Source: Longimicrobiaceae bacterium (GTDB taxonomy: Bacteria; Gemmatimonadota; Gemmatimonadetes; Longimicrobiales; Longimicrobiaceae). From it: 38,077 bases of DNA. Below the pieces are notes generated by a model. It worked only from the letters and a program-made list of their open reading frames with translations. It was not told the DNA's origin and did no database searches. Shown one piece after another: positions 8,327 to 17,862 of this stretch. Position numbers and translations under genes: made by a program. The DNA lies in assembly GCA_036375715.1 (NCBI GenBank), contig DASVBS010000042.1, positions 1-38,077 of the forward strand, given 5' to 3'. The stretch's first letter is position 1. Each line of letters opens with the position of its first letter.

Positions 8327-8356
8327 CCTGTCATGCTGAGCGTCAGCGAAGCATCG
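8327..8356. repeat. Dispersed TCATNCTGA module
   Basis: CCTGTCATGCTGAGCG is followed a few bases later by GCGAAGCATC. The same module (TCATCCTGA with GCGAAG or GATCC) occurs inside the two heptamer-flanked elements near 17700 and 22490. Here it stands in a 168-base gap with no heptamer arms. Confidence 0.5.
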
Positions 8357-8452
8357 CGCGGGGTGAGGGTGCCTGCGGGTGATTCCTGGCATGGCGCGGG
8401 CGCTCAACGTGACAGGGGTGGGTTCGAGCGACGCGTTCCCCAGGGCGGATGG

Positions 8453-9455
8453 TCACGCGCTTGAATCCCCCGCCTCCGCCTCTCCCGTCCCAGGTGGGAT
8501 CATCATCACAGCCAGGAGCGCGAGGACGGCGTAGGTTGCCATCACCAGGAAGAGCGGGCCGTAGCCCCCGAGCAAGTCGAACAGCATGCCGTTGAGCGGA
8601 TCACCGACGGCGCCGCCCAGTCCCATGCACAGCAGGTAGAGCGAAGCCAGAACACCACGCAGCGAGGGGGGTACGGGCTCCACGAAGAGCGGGTAGGCGT
8701 TCACGGTGGGGAAGGTCCAGGCGGCTGAAGCGAGCAGCAGTAGCGGCATTGCCTGTCCGATCTGCGTCACCCGGTCCAGCGCGGCCAGGCACGCGGCGAG
8801 GAGCGCGAAGCCGAAGAGGATCGACATCCTCCGACCGACGCGGATACCGAAGAACCCGGCCGGAAGTGCGCCGAGCACTCCGCCGACCGCCCAGGCAATG
8901 AAGCCCAGCGTGGCCTCCTCCGGCGTAATCCGAAGCGCTCCGTGGCGTGCAGGGCGAACCAGGTGGTGAAGGTCTGGAAGGTGAGCTGGAGGAGCAGCAC
9001 GGCCAGGAAGATGGCGCGCATGCTCGAGACGGCGCCCCGCAGCGTCGCCCACGTTGCCCGAGCAAGGGAAGCGAAGGAGACCTCGGCGCCGGACGTGCCC
9101 CCGGTTGGCTCTCGCACGCCGACGCGCAGCGCCACAGCGATTGCGAGGATCGTCACTCCGGCCGTCACGAATGCCGGGGTCATGCCCAGGAGCCGGCCGA
9201 GCATGAGGAAAGCGATTGCGCCGACGCACATCTGGAAGGCCACCGACGCCGTTGCCAGGGAGCGATCGCGGGAGGGGACCGCGTCGGCGATCAGTGCCTG
9301 GAAGGGAGATCGCTGCAGGTTGATCCCGGTGTAGAGCAGCACCAGAGCGGCGATCAGGACGGCGAGCCCCACGCTCGCGGAGGCCGGGAGCAGCGCCATG
9401 CCGAGGGAGGCGAGCACCATCCCTCCCAAGCTGGAACGATGTCGCTTGCCGAGCG
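8453..9455 (-). pseudogene. Broken MFS transporter (5' truncated and frameshifted)
   Basis: Two overlapping reading frames on the minus strand together encode most of a major facilitator permease. The upstream frame gives SLGMALLPASASVGLAVLIAALVLLYTGINLQRSPFQALIADAVPSRDRSLATA and the next helices to FALHATERFG. The downstream frame resumes with ITPEEATLGFIAWAVGGVLGALPAGFFG and runs to the stop at 8453. The break is near 8932-8938 and would be mended by one extra A in the FG-IT codons. The first two helices are also missing: sequence upstream of about 9455 has no membrane character. Two separate lesions argue for a pseudogene rather than a single sequencing error. The PFQALIADAVPSRDRS loop resembles sugar-transporter-like MFS members. 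Confidence 0.8.
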
Positions 9456-9749
9456 GGGGCGCAAGCGGAACCGTCGCTGCCTGATTTTCAGCAGCGGAGA
9501 GCGATTCGAGCATCGGACGGCGATCCACCGGCTCAGAAAGGCTCGATCGCCCGAAAGAGGTAGGTTCATCGCGCTCTGGAAGGCAGCTCATTGCCGCAGG
9601 AAGGCGCCACATGTCGCCTGCCGGCAATCACCTCGCCGCCGCGCAATGGGCTTTGAGTCAGTCAACGAGAGGCGGCGCGGGCGCAATTTTGCTATCATTA
9701 GGGCACACCGGTTCTCCGCGATGTGCCACTCACCGATCAGGAAGCGGAA

Positions 9750-11645
9750 ATGCCCAGCTATCGTTCACGCACTACGACCCATGGCCGGAACATGGCCGGC
9801 GCCCGTGCGCTCTGGCGCGCGACGGGAATGAAGGACGATGACTTCGGGAAGCCGATCATCGCCATCGCGAACTCCTTCACGCAGTTCGTGCCCGGCCACG
9901 TCCACCTCAAGGACGTGGGTCAGATGGTGGCGGAAGAGATCGCGCGGGCGGGTGGCGTCGCGAAGGAGTTCAACACGATCGCGGTCGACGACGGCATCGC
10001 CATGGGCCACTCCGGGATGCTCTACTCCCTCCCGTCGCGGGAGCTCATCGCGGACGCCGTCGAATACATGGTCAACGCGCACTGCGCAGACGCGCTGGTG
10101 TGCATCTCCAACTGCGACAAGATCACCCCGGGCATGCTGATGGCCGCCCTGCGACTGAACATTCCGGTGGTCTTTGTGTCCGGTGGTCCGATGGAGGCGG
10201 GCAAAACGCGGCTGGCCTCCGGCGACGTGAAACTGGACCTGATCGACGCGATGATCCAGGCGGCCGACTCCAGCGTCAGCGACGAAGACCTGGCCGAGAT
10301 CGAGCGCTCGGCATGCCCGACCTGCGGATCGTGCTCGGGCATGTTCACGGCCAACTCGATGAACTGCCTGACCGAGGCGCTGGGGCTCTCCCTGCCGGGC
10401 AACGGCTCGCTGCTGGCCACGCACGTCGCCCGTAAGGAGCTCTTCCTGGAGGCGGCCCGGCTGATCGTGGGCCTGGCGCGCCGGTACTACGAGCAGGACG
10501 ACGGTTCGGTCCTGCCCCGCTCGATCGCCACGCGAGATGCTTTCGAGAACGCGATGTCGCTGGACATCGCCATGGGTGGATCAACCAACACCGTGCTCCA
10601 CCTGCTCGCCGCGGCACAGGAGGCCGAGGTCGATTTCACCATGGCCGACATCGATCGCCTCTCCCGCCGCGTGCCGAACCTCTGCAAGGTCGCACCGGCC
10701 ACCAACCGGTACCACATGGAGGACGTCCATCGCGCCGGCGGCGTGATGGCGATCCTTGGTGAGCTGGACCGCGCCGGCCTGATCCATCGCGATGTCCGCA
10801 CCGTGCACACGCCGACAATGGGCCAGGCACTCGACGACTGGGACGTGGCGCGCCCGACCGCGCTCGGAGATGCGCTGCAGCGCTACCTCGCCGGCCCCGG
10901 GGGAATTCGGACGCAGCAGGCGTTCAGCCAGCAGTCCTACTGGCCGGCGCTCGACCTAGACCGGGCAAACGGATGCATCCGCGACGTGGAGCACGCCTAC
11001 TCGCCCGACGGTGGGCTGGCGGTGCTGTTCGGCAACCTCGCTCCCAAGGGCTGCATCGTGAAGACCGCTGGCGTTGCGGAGGAGAATCTCGTCTTCCAGG
11101 GCACCGCTCGCATCACCGAGAGCCAGGAGGAGGCGGTCGACGCGATCCTATCCGGTCGGATTCAGGCTGGGGACGTGGTGATCGTACGCTACGAGGGCCC
11201 CAAGGGAGGTCCGGGCATGCAGGAGATGTTGTATCCGACCAGCTACATCAAGTCGGTGGGGCTGGGTAAGTCCTGTGCTCTCATCACCGACGGGCGCTTC
11301 TCCGGCGGAACCAGCGGCCTCAGCATCGGCCACGTGAGCCCGGAAGCCGCCGAAGGCGGCAACATCGCCCTGGTGGAGGAGGGGGACGTCATCGAGATCG
11401 ACATCCCGCGACGCACGATCCACATCGCCATCTCCGATGCCGAGCTGGCCGAGCGCCGCGAGCGTATGCTGGAGCGCGGGGCGGATGCGTGGAAGCCGGC
11501 GAACCGGCAACGGCAGGTGTCGGCGGCGCTCAGAGCCTACGCGGCGCTGACCACCAGCGCGGATCGCGGAGCCGTGCGCGACCTGTCCCAGCTGGAGCAA
11601 CGGGAGCCGGTCGGCGCGCCCGGCGAGCCTCAGTTCGCGGTCTGA
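9750..11645 (+). CDS. ilvD: Dihydroxy-acid dehydratase
   Basis: This enzyme dehydrates 2,3-dihydroxy-isovalerate and 2,3-dihydroxy-3-methylvalerate in valine, isoleucine and leucine synthesis. The 631-residue product is very close to the E. coli type from its first residues ([22 protein letters not shown]), which fixes the ATG at 9750 rather than the earlier in-frame start at 9723; an AGGAAG ribosome site lies just upstream. The Fe-S ligands are visible as Cys118 and Cys122 ([12 protein letters not shown]) and in the [19 protein letters not shown] block, and Asp81 of the [12 protein letters not shown] motif is a metal ligand. The C-terminal [19 protein letters not shown] block is intact. No other ilv or leu genes are adjacent, so it appears to be a stand-alone unit. 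Confidence 0.97.
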   Translation: MPSYRSRTTTHGRNMAGARALWRATGMKDDDFGKPIIAIANSFTQFVPGHVHLKDVGQMVAEEIARAGGVAKEFNTIAVDDGIAMGHSGMLYSLPSRELIADAVEYMVNAHCADALVCISNCDKITPGMLMAALRLNIPVVFVSGGPMEAGKTRLASGDVKLDLIDAMIQAADSSVSDEDLAEIERSACPTCGSCSGMFTANSMNCLTEALGLSLPGNGSLLATHVARKELFLEAARLIVGLARRYYEQDDGSVLPRSIATRDAFENAMSLDIAMGGSTNTVLHLLAAAQEAEVDFTMADIDRLSRRVPNLCKVAPATNRYHMEDVHRAGGVMAILGELDRAGLIHRDVRTVHTPTMGQALDDWDVARPTALGDALQRYLAGPGGIRTQQAFSQQSYWPALDLDRANGCIRDVEHAYSPDGGLAVLFGNLAPKGCIVKTAGVAEENLVFQGTARITESQEEAVDAILSGRIQAGDVVIVRYEGPKGGPGMQEMLYPTSYIKSVGLGKSCALITDGRFSGGTSGLSIGHVSPEAAEGGNIALVEEGDVIEIDIPRRTIHIAISDAELAERRERMLERGADAWKPANRQRQVSAALRAYAALTTSADRGAVRDLSQLEQREPVGAPGEPQFAV

Positions 11646-11840
11646 TCCGAGGCTGGTCCGGACGTGGGGGCGGCTGGCGACCGCAGGGGCGCCGGCCGCC
11701 TCTACTTGTTGGTATCGCGGACAATCGCCGAAATAGGCCCAGCCGCTGCAGGCTGTTCCGAAGCGCGACCATTCGCCCAGGGCATCAGCGGCGCTTCAGG
11801 GAAGCCGCCAGGCGGGTTTCAGGAGAGCTTCGGGAAGGGC

Positions 11841-12974
11841 TCAGCTCCCGCACGCAGCGGCCTTCTCACCCGCCAGACCGAGGGTGCTGAGGAGCTCCTC
11901 CACCGCCGCGCGCCCCGCCCGATTCGCTCCGATGGTCGACGCGGAGGGACCGTAGCCGACCAGGTGGATCCGTGGATCCTTGGCCACCTGGGTAGCGAGT
12001 CGTCCGGTCATCACGATCCCGCCATTCGGTTCGCGCAGCATCAGCGGCGCCAGGTGGTCCAGGGAACTGCGGAAACCCGTGCACCAGAGGATCACGTCGG
12101 CCTTCAGCTCCGTGCCGTCCGGCCAACGAACGCCGTCCTCGGTGATCTCGCTGAACATCGGCAGCCGCTCCAGGACGCCCCGTGCCCGCATCGCTTCGAT
12201 CGCCGGGGTTAGTGGGATTCCGGTGGCGGAAACCACCGAACCGGGTGGGAGCCCCCGACGCACGCGATCTTCCACCAGCGCCACTGCCTGACGCCCCAAC
12301 TCTTCATCGAAGGGAACATCGAGGAACTTCGGTGGGCGTCGGGTGACCCAGGTCGTGCGGGTGACCCGCGAGATCTCGTCGAGGAGCTGGATTGCGGAGA
12401 TCCCCGCGCCCACGACGATCACGTGCTGGCCTTCGAACTCCTCTGGTGTGCGGTAGTCCCGCGTGTGTAGCCGGCGGCCTCGGAACTTCTCCGCTCCAGG
12501 AATTTCGGGGATGTTCGGGCTCTCCCAGGTGCCGGTGGCGTTGATGATCCCCCGGGCGGAGAACTCGATCCGGTCGGTCTCCAACCGGAAGCGGCCGTCA
12601 CGCTCACATACCACCCGCACCGTCACCGGGCGGTAGACGGGTAGCTCGAACCTCTTCTCGTACTCGGCAAAGTAGCGCGGTACCGCGACGCTGGCCTGGA
12701 CATCGAGTGCGCCGTCTTCCACCACCTCGGAGAAGCGCATCCCCGGAAGATCGTGGATCCGGTTGACGGTGCTCAGCGTCAGCGAGGGCCAGCGGTACTG
12801 CCAGGCACCGCCCGGCTCCGGGGACGAGTCGAGCACCTCGTACTCCCGGTGCGGCTTCAGGCCACGCCTCTTCAAGTGATACGCCGCGGAGAGGCCCGCC
12901 TGTCCCGCTCCGATCACGACGATCTCGGTTTTAAGGGCGACGCCCGAAGTGGTGCTGCGTGGCGAGGGGGACAT
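11841..12974 (-). CDS. FAD/NAD(P)-binding oxidoreductase, CzcO/flavin monooxygenase-like
   Basis: The 377-residue protein has two Rossmann dinucleotide motifs: GAGQAGLSAAYHL near residue 22 for FAD, and VVGAGISAIQLLDE about halfway for NAD(P)H. Between them lies an ATGTWESPNIP segment typical of group B flavin monooxygenases and the CzcO family. Members oxidise small organic or sulfur compounds or act as thioredoxin-reductase-like enzymes; CzcO was named for its association with cation efflux but its role is not settled. The ATG at 12974 is used; the first domain begins soon after it. The gene lies tail-to-tail with ilvD and upstream of, but in the same direction as, the sulfatase gene, with no sign of a shared pathway. 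Confidence 0.8.
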   Translation of the reverse strand: MSPSPRSTTSGVALKTEIVVIGAGQAGLSAAYHLKRRGLKPHREYEVLDSSPEPGGAWQYRWPSLTLSTVNRIHDLPGMRFSEVVEDGALDVQASVAVPRYFAEYEKRFELPVYRPVTVRVVCERDGRFRLETDRIEFSARGIINATGTWESPNIPEIPGAEKFRGRRLHTRDYRTPEEFEGQHVIVVGAGISAIQLLDEISRVTRTTWVTRRPPKFLDVPFDEELGRQAVALVEDRVRRGLPPGSVVSATGIPLTPAIEAMRARGVLERLPMFSEITEDGVRWPDGTELKADVILWCTGFRSSLDHLAPLMLREPNGGIVMTGRLATQVAKDPRIHLVGYGPSASTIGANRAGRAAVEELLSTLGLAGEKAAACGS

Positions 12975-13013
12975 GCAAGACCTCAGTAAACCTTCGCGGT
13001 TCGTCGCGAGGCG

Positions 13014-14531
13014 CTATTGTGGGCGCCTGTCCGCTCGCGGTGCATGCCGCCGCAGGATCGGCAGGAGCTCGCGCACGACTTCCGGGTGAGACGCGGCCAC
13101 GTTGCGCGTCTCCAGCGGATCGACCGCGTGATCGTACAGCTCGACCCGCGGTTCCCCGTCGACATACTCGGTAATCCGGAAGCGGTCGGTCCGCAGGGTG
13201 GTTCGTCCCTGAGAGTAGCCATAGGCGAGACCGTCGCTTCGGAACGCCGGATCGCTGAAGGCCTTCGCGAAGCTCTGCCCGTCCAGTCCTTCGGGTGTGC
13301 TCAGCCCGCACAACTCCGCCAGGGTGGGGTAGAGGTCCACCGCTTCGACGATGGCGTCCGTGGACCGACCGGGATCGATCATTCCCGGGACGCGCATGAT
13401 CAGCGGGCTGTGCAGCGAGCGCTCGAAGGTGGTGTGCTTGCCCCAGATGGTGTGATCCCCCAGGTGCCAGCCGTGATCGCCCCAGACGATGACGATGGTG
13501 TTGTCCCGTAGCGCCAGGCGATCGAGCTCGGCGAGCACCCGCCCCACCTGCGCGTCGACGTAGCTGACGGAGGCGAGGTACGCGTGGCGGAGGGTCCGGG
13601 CATAGTCATCCGAGATGCGGACGCCCGCGCCTCCTCGCTGCGGGTGTGAATCGTAGTTGCGGAAGAGCTCGTTGCTGTCGTGCAGGCTACGGCGGTTCAC
13701 CCCAACCGGAGCTTCGGGGTTGGGGGAGATGGGGATGGCGGAGGGGTCATACATCTCCCAGTAGCGCCGCGGGGCGACGAAGGGGAGGTGGGGCTTGAAG
13801 AAGCCGACCGCGAGGAAGAAAGGCTCCTCCGCGGCGGCCAGCTCGCCCAGCTTGCGGACGGCAGCTTCGGCGGTCATCCCGTCCGGTAGCGCGTCGTCCG
13901 CGACCTCGGCGACCTCGAAGGCCGGACGTCCCGTCTTGCGAACATTGCGACTGCTGCCGTCGCCGTAGCCGAAGAAGGCATTCCAGGCGCTCCCCCATCG
14001 CCCTATCGGCCCCTCCATCTCGTCCCAGCTGAAAGGCATCTCCAGCCGGCCGTCACCCGAGCCGTCGTAAGCGCGGACACGCCCGTCGGGGTAGTGGCTG
14101 ATCTTCCCGATCCCCACCGTCCGGTACCCCGCCCGCCTGAAGTGATGGACCAGCGATTCCGGCCGGTCGCCCTCTTCGCGCGGAAGCAGCTCGACGAACG
14201 CCTCGTTGCTCAGGTGAGCGGGCGTCCTCGGCCGCCTTCCGGTGAGCAGTGCGTAGCGCGAGGCTCCGCAGGTGGGTACCTGCACGTACTGGCGCAGGAA
14301 GACCAGCCCTTCGGCAGCGAGGCGATCGAGGTTGGGGGAGCGTACGAGCGAATCCCCGTAGCTGCCCAGCTGCGGCCGCAGGTCGTCGATGGTGATCAGC
14401 AGCACGTTCATGCGCTGCCGAGCCGCGGACGGGCCCTCCTGGGCTCCGGACGTCTGCTGCTGAGCCTCGGCTATTCCCGGGATGCAGAGGGCCGCCAGGA
14501 TGGGGGTGAGGAGGAGGCGAAGACGGAGCAT
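13014..14531 (-). CDS. Exported sulfatase, iduronate-2-sulfatase-like
   Basis: The product is 505 residues from the ATG at 14531, chosen because it begins a signal peptide (MLRLRLLLTPILAALCIPGIAEA, cut before QQQ). The longer open frame to 14726 adds residues with no export signal. The catalytic domain starts MNVLLITIDDLRPQLGSYGD, where Asp49 and Asp50 bind the metal; IDDLRP is typical of iduronate-2-sulfatase-like enzymes. The formylglycine site is Cys88 in CGASR, an allowed C-x-A-x-R variant of the usual C-x-P-x-R. Later motifs WGDHGWHLGDH and KHTTFERSLHSPLI complete the active site. It probably removes sulfate esters from polysaccharides in the periplasm or outside; a formylglycine-generating or anaerobic maturase is not in the window. 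It is divergent from the DUF5916 barrel gene. Confidence 0.9.
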   Translation of the reverse strand: MLRLRLLLTPILAALCIPGIAEAQQQTSGAQEGPSAARQRMNVLLITIDDLRPQLGSYGDSLVRSPNLDRLAAEGLVFLRQYVQVPTCGASRYALLTGRRPRTPAHLSNEAFVELLPREEGDRPESLVHHFRRAGYRTVGIGKISHYPDGRVRAYDGSGDGRLEMPFSWDEMEGPIGRWGSAWNAFFGYGDGSSRNVRKTGRPAFEVAEVADDALPDGMTAEAAVRKLGELAAAEEPFFLAVGFFKPHLPFVAPRRYWEMYDPSAIPISPNPEAPVGVNRRSLHDSNELFRNYDSHPQRGGAGVRISDDYARTLRHAYLASVSYVDAQVGRVLAELDRLALRDNTIVIVWGDHGWHLGDHTIWGKHTTFERSLHSPLIMRVPGMIDPGRSTDAIVEAVDLYPTLAELCGLSTPEGLDGQSFAKAFSDPAFRSDGLAYGYSQGRTTLRTDRFRITEYVDGEPRVELYDHAVDPLETRNVAASHPEVVRELLPILRRHAPRADRRPQ

Positions 14532-14854
14532 GGCTGGGTGCGTGCGAGCGGACACCGGCGTCGAGTAGCCGTAGAGTCGAGCACCGATAGAATAGAGAAG
14601 CGGGGCCTTGGGGCCAACCCGTGCCATGTCGGGCTGTAGAGGCGCCCGGCGTCTGCACCTCATCGCGGCTGCGCGCGCCAGCGGTCCATATACTCGGCGG
14701 CGAGAAGTCCGGGCGTCGGCGGACACCCAGAGAAGAGAGGAGGCCGTCCCAACCAGAGCGATCGCACTCCTTTGCTTGCCAGCCAGCGGAGGACGATATT
14801 CCCTCGACGCAACCGTCGTTGCCGTCGCTCACTCCCTGTCTCAGATCAGACCCG
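14532..14854. other. Divergent intergenic region, sulfatase / DUF5916
   Basis: This 323-base stretch separates two divergent exported-protein genes and should hold both promoters. TATACT at 14689-14694 could be a rightward -10 box, but no good -35 is placed 16-18 bases before it. Open frames on both strands extend into it without protein-like features. Confidence 0.35.
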
Positions 14855-17641
14855 ATGACCTATCAGTTCCGGCTGCCGCGGTCCGGCAGCCTCATGGTCG
14901 CCGCGCTCCTCCTGGCCGGCACTCCCGCGGCGGCGCAGCACGGTGCACCGCCACCCCTGGCGCACGCGGTGCCGCTCGACGGCCCGATCACCCTCGACGG
15001 ACGGCTCGACGAGGAGATCTGGAGGACGGCCACGCCCATCACGGAGTTCACCCAGCTCGATCCGAACGAGGGCGAACGGGTCAGCGAGCGCACGGAGGTC
15101 TACATCGCTTTCGACCGGGAAGCGATCTACGTCGCCGCGCGTCTGCAGGATAGCGGACCGGTGTCACGGCGGCTGGCGCGGCGAGACGCCGCCGTCAACG
15201 ACTCCGACTGGTTCAGCGTGGCCTTCGACAGCTACCACGACCATCTGACCGCCTACCGCTTCTGGGTCAACCCCGACGGCGTGCGTCGCGATGAGATGCT
15301 GACCAGCGGGGGAAGCCGGAGCGCAACCACGACGAGCAGTACCGGGAGCGCCGGTACCGGCAGCTCCTTCCTGGAGCGCGGCGGGCAGCCCGACGCGAGC
15401 TGGGAGCCGGTGTGGGCGGCAGCTACCGAGGTGAGCGACTCAGGCTGGACGGCCGAGCTGCGCATCCCCTTCAGCCAGCTACGTTTCGGTCGGGAGGAGG
15501 TGCAGACCTGGGGGCTGCAGCTGGAGCGTCGCATCGCCCGTAAGCAGGAGCAGGCCTTCTTCGCTCACACGCCCAAGAACCAGCCGGCCGGCGTGGCGCT
15601 CTTCGGGCACCTCGAAGGCGTGCGCGTGGCCTCGGGTAGCCGTCCCCTCGAGGTCGCGCCCTACGCTCTGGGTCGCGTGATGCGTCGGCCGGCCTCCCTC
15701 GCCTCCGACCAGAGCGTCGATTTCGTCAACCCGTTCTCAGACCGCTCCGAAGCCACTCTGGGCATGGGAGCGGACATCAAGTACCGGGTGACGTCGAACT
15801 TCACGCTCGATGCGGCTTTGAATCCCGATTTCGGGCAGGTGGAGCTCGACCCCGCGGTGGTCAACCTCACAGCTTTCGAGACGCGGTTCGACGAGAAGCG
15901 CCCCTTCTTCGTGGAGGGCGCCGAGATCATGCGTTTCGGTACCTCCGTGCTGGGCAACCCCGAGGGCGGACCGCCGCAGCTCGTGTATTCCCGCCGGATC
16001 GGGAGGGCGCCGCAACTCGACGTTCCAGGCAGCGCCGTCTACTGGGACGGCCCGGAGACGACTACCATCCTGGGTGCAGCCAAGCTGACCGGACGCACCT
16101 CCAACGGTTGGTCGGTCGGGGTCCTCGAAGCCGTGACCGAGCACGAGAAGGCGTTGTTCGTCGACGCGGACGGGACGCGTCAGGAAGCGGTGGTGGAGCC
16201 CCTGGCTAACTACCTGGCGGGAAGGGTTCGCCGCGACCTCGACGGCGGCCGCACCACCATCGGAGTGCTGGCCACCGCGGTGAACCGCCGTCTGGATGAG
16301 CGGACCGAGGCCACCTTCCTACGCTCCTCGGCCTACACAGGCGGGATCGACTTCCGTACCGAGAGCACGGATCGCGTCTGGTCGATCTTCGGCTCGATTT
16401 CGGGCAGCCATATCCGTGGAACGCCCGAGGCGATCGGCGCGGCCCAGCGGGCCAGCGCCCGGTACTTCCAGCGCCCGGACGCCGATCACCTCGAGTTCGA
16501 TCCGGAGGCAACATCGCTTTCCGGCTATCGGGTGCAGGTCGACGCGGGGAAGCGGGCGGGCACCTGGATCTGGAATGTCGCGCTGACCGCGACCAGCCCG
16601 GGGTACGAGATCAACGACATCGGCTTCCAGCTGAACTCCGACCGGATCCTCGTCGACCCCAACATCACCTACGAGCAGAACCGGCCGGGAAGGTTTTTCC
16701 GTCGGTGGAGCCTGCGATTCGGCCCCGACTTCGATTTCAACTATGGCGGGAACCTGATCCGCGCCATCTCCATGCTCACCTTCCAGTCGCAATTGCACAA
16801 TTACTGGAACGGGAGCCTGCGACTCCACTACATCGCTCCGGTGATGAGCGACCGCCTGACGCGCGGTGGCCCGCTGGCGCGCCTCCCGGGCGGATTTCTG
16901 GCGGGTGCTACGTTGGGGACCGATCCGCGCAAGCCGTACGTGCTGGACGCCGGCCTCACCTACACCCGCGATTCGGCCGACATGTACGAGACGGAGGCCA
17001 GCCTGGGTCTGCGCGTCAAGCCCGCCGAGAACTGGGACATCCAGGTGGGGCCGAACCTGAACGTCACCCACCTGCCGGCACAGTACGTCACCACGGTGGT
17101 GGATCCGACGGCGGAGCGCACCTTCGGCAGCCGCTACGTCTTCGCGGGACTGGACCAGACCACGCTGGGGATCGAGACGCGCCTGAACGTGACCTTCACG
17201 CCCACGCTCTCGCTGGAGATGTACGCGCAGCCCTTCTTCTCCAGCAACGACTTCGGCGCGCTGAAGGAGCTGCGGGCGCCGCGCACCTTCGACTTCCTGG
17301 TGTACGGCCAGGACACCGGCACGGCCGAGCCAGAGGATGGGGCGCGAACGGTGGTGGACCCGGATGGCCCGGGGCCGGCCCCGAGCTTCGTGGTCGACGA
17401 CCGCGACTTCAACCTCAACTCGCTGCGCGGCAACGCGGTGCTCCGCTGGGAGTGGCGCCAGGGCAGCACACTCTTCCTGGTCTGGCAGCAGGACCGCGCT
17501 GGTCGCCTGGGCGCCCTCGACGGCAAGCGCCTGAGCCGCCGCGTCGGCGACTTCGACGTGCGTACGAGCATCGACGACCTGTTCGGTACGCGGCCCACCA
17601 ACGTGCTCGTACTCAAGGTCAGCTACTGGCTCAATCCGTAA
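14855..17641 (+). CDS. Outer-membrane protein with CBM9-like domain and DUF5916 beta-barrel
   Basis: The 928-residue product starts at the ATG at 14855 (MTYQFRLPRSG) with a signal peptide ending at TPAAAQ. A CBM9-like sandwich follows (PITLDGRLDEEIWRTATPI, then VYIAFDREAIYVAARLQD and a SDWFSVAFDSYHDHLTAYRF strand). Then come FTLDAALNPDFGQVELDPAVVNLT and FDEKRPFFVEGAEI, the usual DUF5916 signature. The rest is a series of alternating hydrophobic strands typical of an outer-membrane barrel, ending in VLKVSYWLNP. Proteins of this type are common in Bacteroidota, Gemmatimonadota and related phyla; their role is unknown but carbohydrate or polymer binding at the surface is plausible. It is divergent from a sulfatase, which would suit a shared role in sulfated glycan use, though this is only context. 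Confidence 0.85.
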   Translation: MTYQFRLPRSGSLMVAALLLAGTPAAAQHGAPPPLAHAVPLDGPITLDGRLDEEIWRTATPITEFTQLDPNEGERVSERTEVYIAFDREAIYVAARLQDSGPVSRRLARRDAAVNDSDWFSVAFDSYHDHLTAYRFWVNPDGVRRDEMLTSGGSRSATTTSSTGSAGTGSSFLERGGQPDASWEPVWAAATEVSDSGWTAELRIPFSQLRFGREEVQTWGLQLERRIARKQEQAFFAHTPKNQPAGVALFGHLEGVRVASGSRPLEVAPYALGRVMRRPASLASDQSVDFVNPFSDRSEATLGMGADIKYRVTSNFTLDAALNPDFGQVELDPAVVNLTAFETRFDEKRPFFVEGAEIMRFGTSVLGNPEGGPPQLVYSRRIGRAPQLDVPGSAVYWDGPETTTILGAAKLTGRTSNGWSVGVLEAVTEHEKALFVDADGTRQEAVVEPLANYLAGRVRRDLDGGRTTIGVLATAVNRRLDERTEATFLRSSAYTGGIDFRTESTDRVWSIFGSISGSHIRGTPEAIGAAQRASARYFQRPDADHLEFDPEATSLSGYRVQVDAGKRAGTWIWNVALTATSPGYEINDIGFQLNSDRILVDPNITYEQNRPGRFFRRWSLRFGPDFDFNYGGNLIRAISMLTFQSQLHNYWNGSLRLHYIAPVMSDRLTRGGPLARLPGGFLAGATLGTDPRKPYVLDAGLTYTRDSADMYETEASLGLRVKPAENWDIQVGPNLNVTHLPAQYVTTVVDPTAERTFGSRYVFAGLDQTTLGIETRLNVTFTPTLSLEMYAQPFFSSNDFGALKELRAPRTFDFLVYGQDTGTAEPEDGARTVVDPDGPGPAPSFVVDDRDFNLNSLRGNAVLRWEWRQGSTLFLVWQQDRAGRLGALDGKRLSRRVGDFDVRTSIDDLFGTRPTNVLVLKVSYWLNP

Positions 17642-17652
17642 GCGGGAGGGGG

Positions 17653-17842
17653 ATTACGAATTACGAATTACGAATTACGAACGACAACCCGACCCCTGTC
17701 ATCCTGAAGCGGAGTCACGCAGAGGCGGAGTTGAGTATCACGAGCTCACGCCGTGCCTGCCCGCGATCCTTCGCTGTCACTCAGGACGCAACCATGCAAT
17801 TCAAAATTCAAAATTTGTAATTCGTAATTCGTAATTCGTAAT
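17653..17842. repeat. Heptamer-flanked repeat element, copy 1
   Basis: Four exact copies of ATTACGA (17653-17680) form the left arm. Three exact copies of the complement TCGTAAT (17822-17842), preceded by an imperfect TTGTAAT, form the right arm. Together they can fold into a long hairpin or act as terminal inverted repeats. The interior holds CCTGTCATCCTGA (17695-17707) and, in reverse, GATCCTTCGCTG with TCAGGA (17765-17785). Other period-7 words (ATTCAAA) adjoin the right arm. The element fills the gap between two convergent genes and is far more AT-rich than its surroundings. It encodes no transposase. Confidence 0.75.
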
Positions 17843-17862
17843 TTCTAATTTTTAATTCCTAG

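Noticed and set aside
14532-14726. Longer sulfatase start
   Set aside because: It would bury the signal peptide that begins at the ATG at 14531.
17653-17842. CRISPR array
   Set aside because: The repeats are 7-base tandem words in two facing arms, without unique spacers or cas genes.
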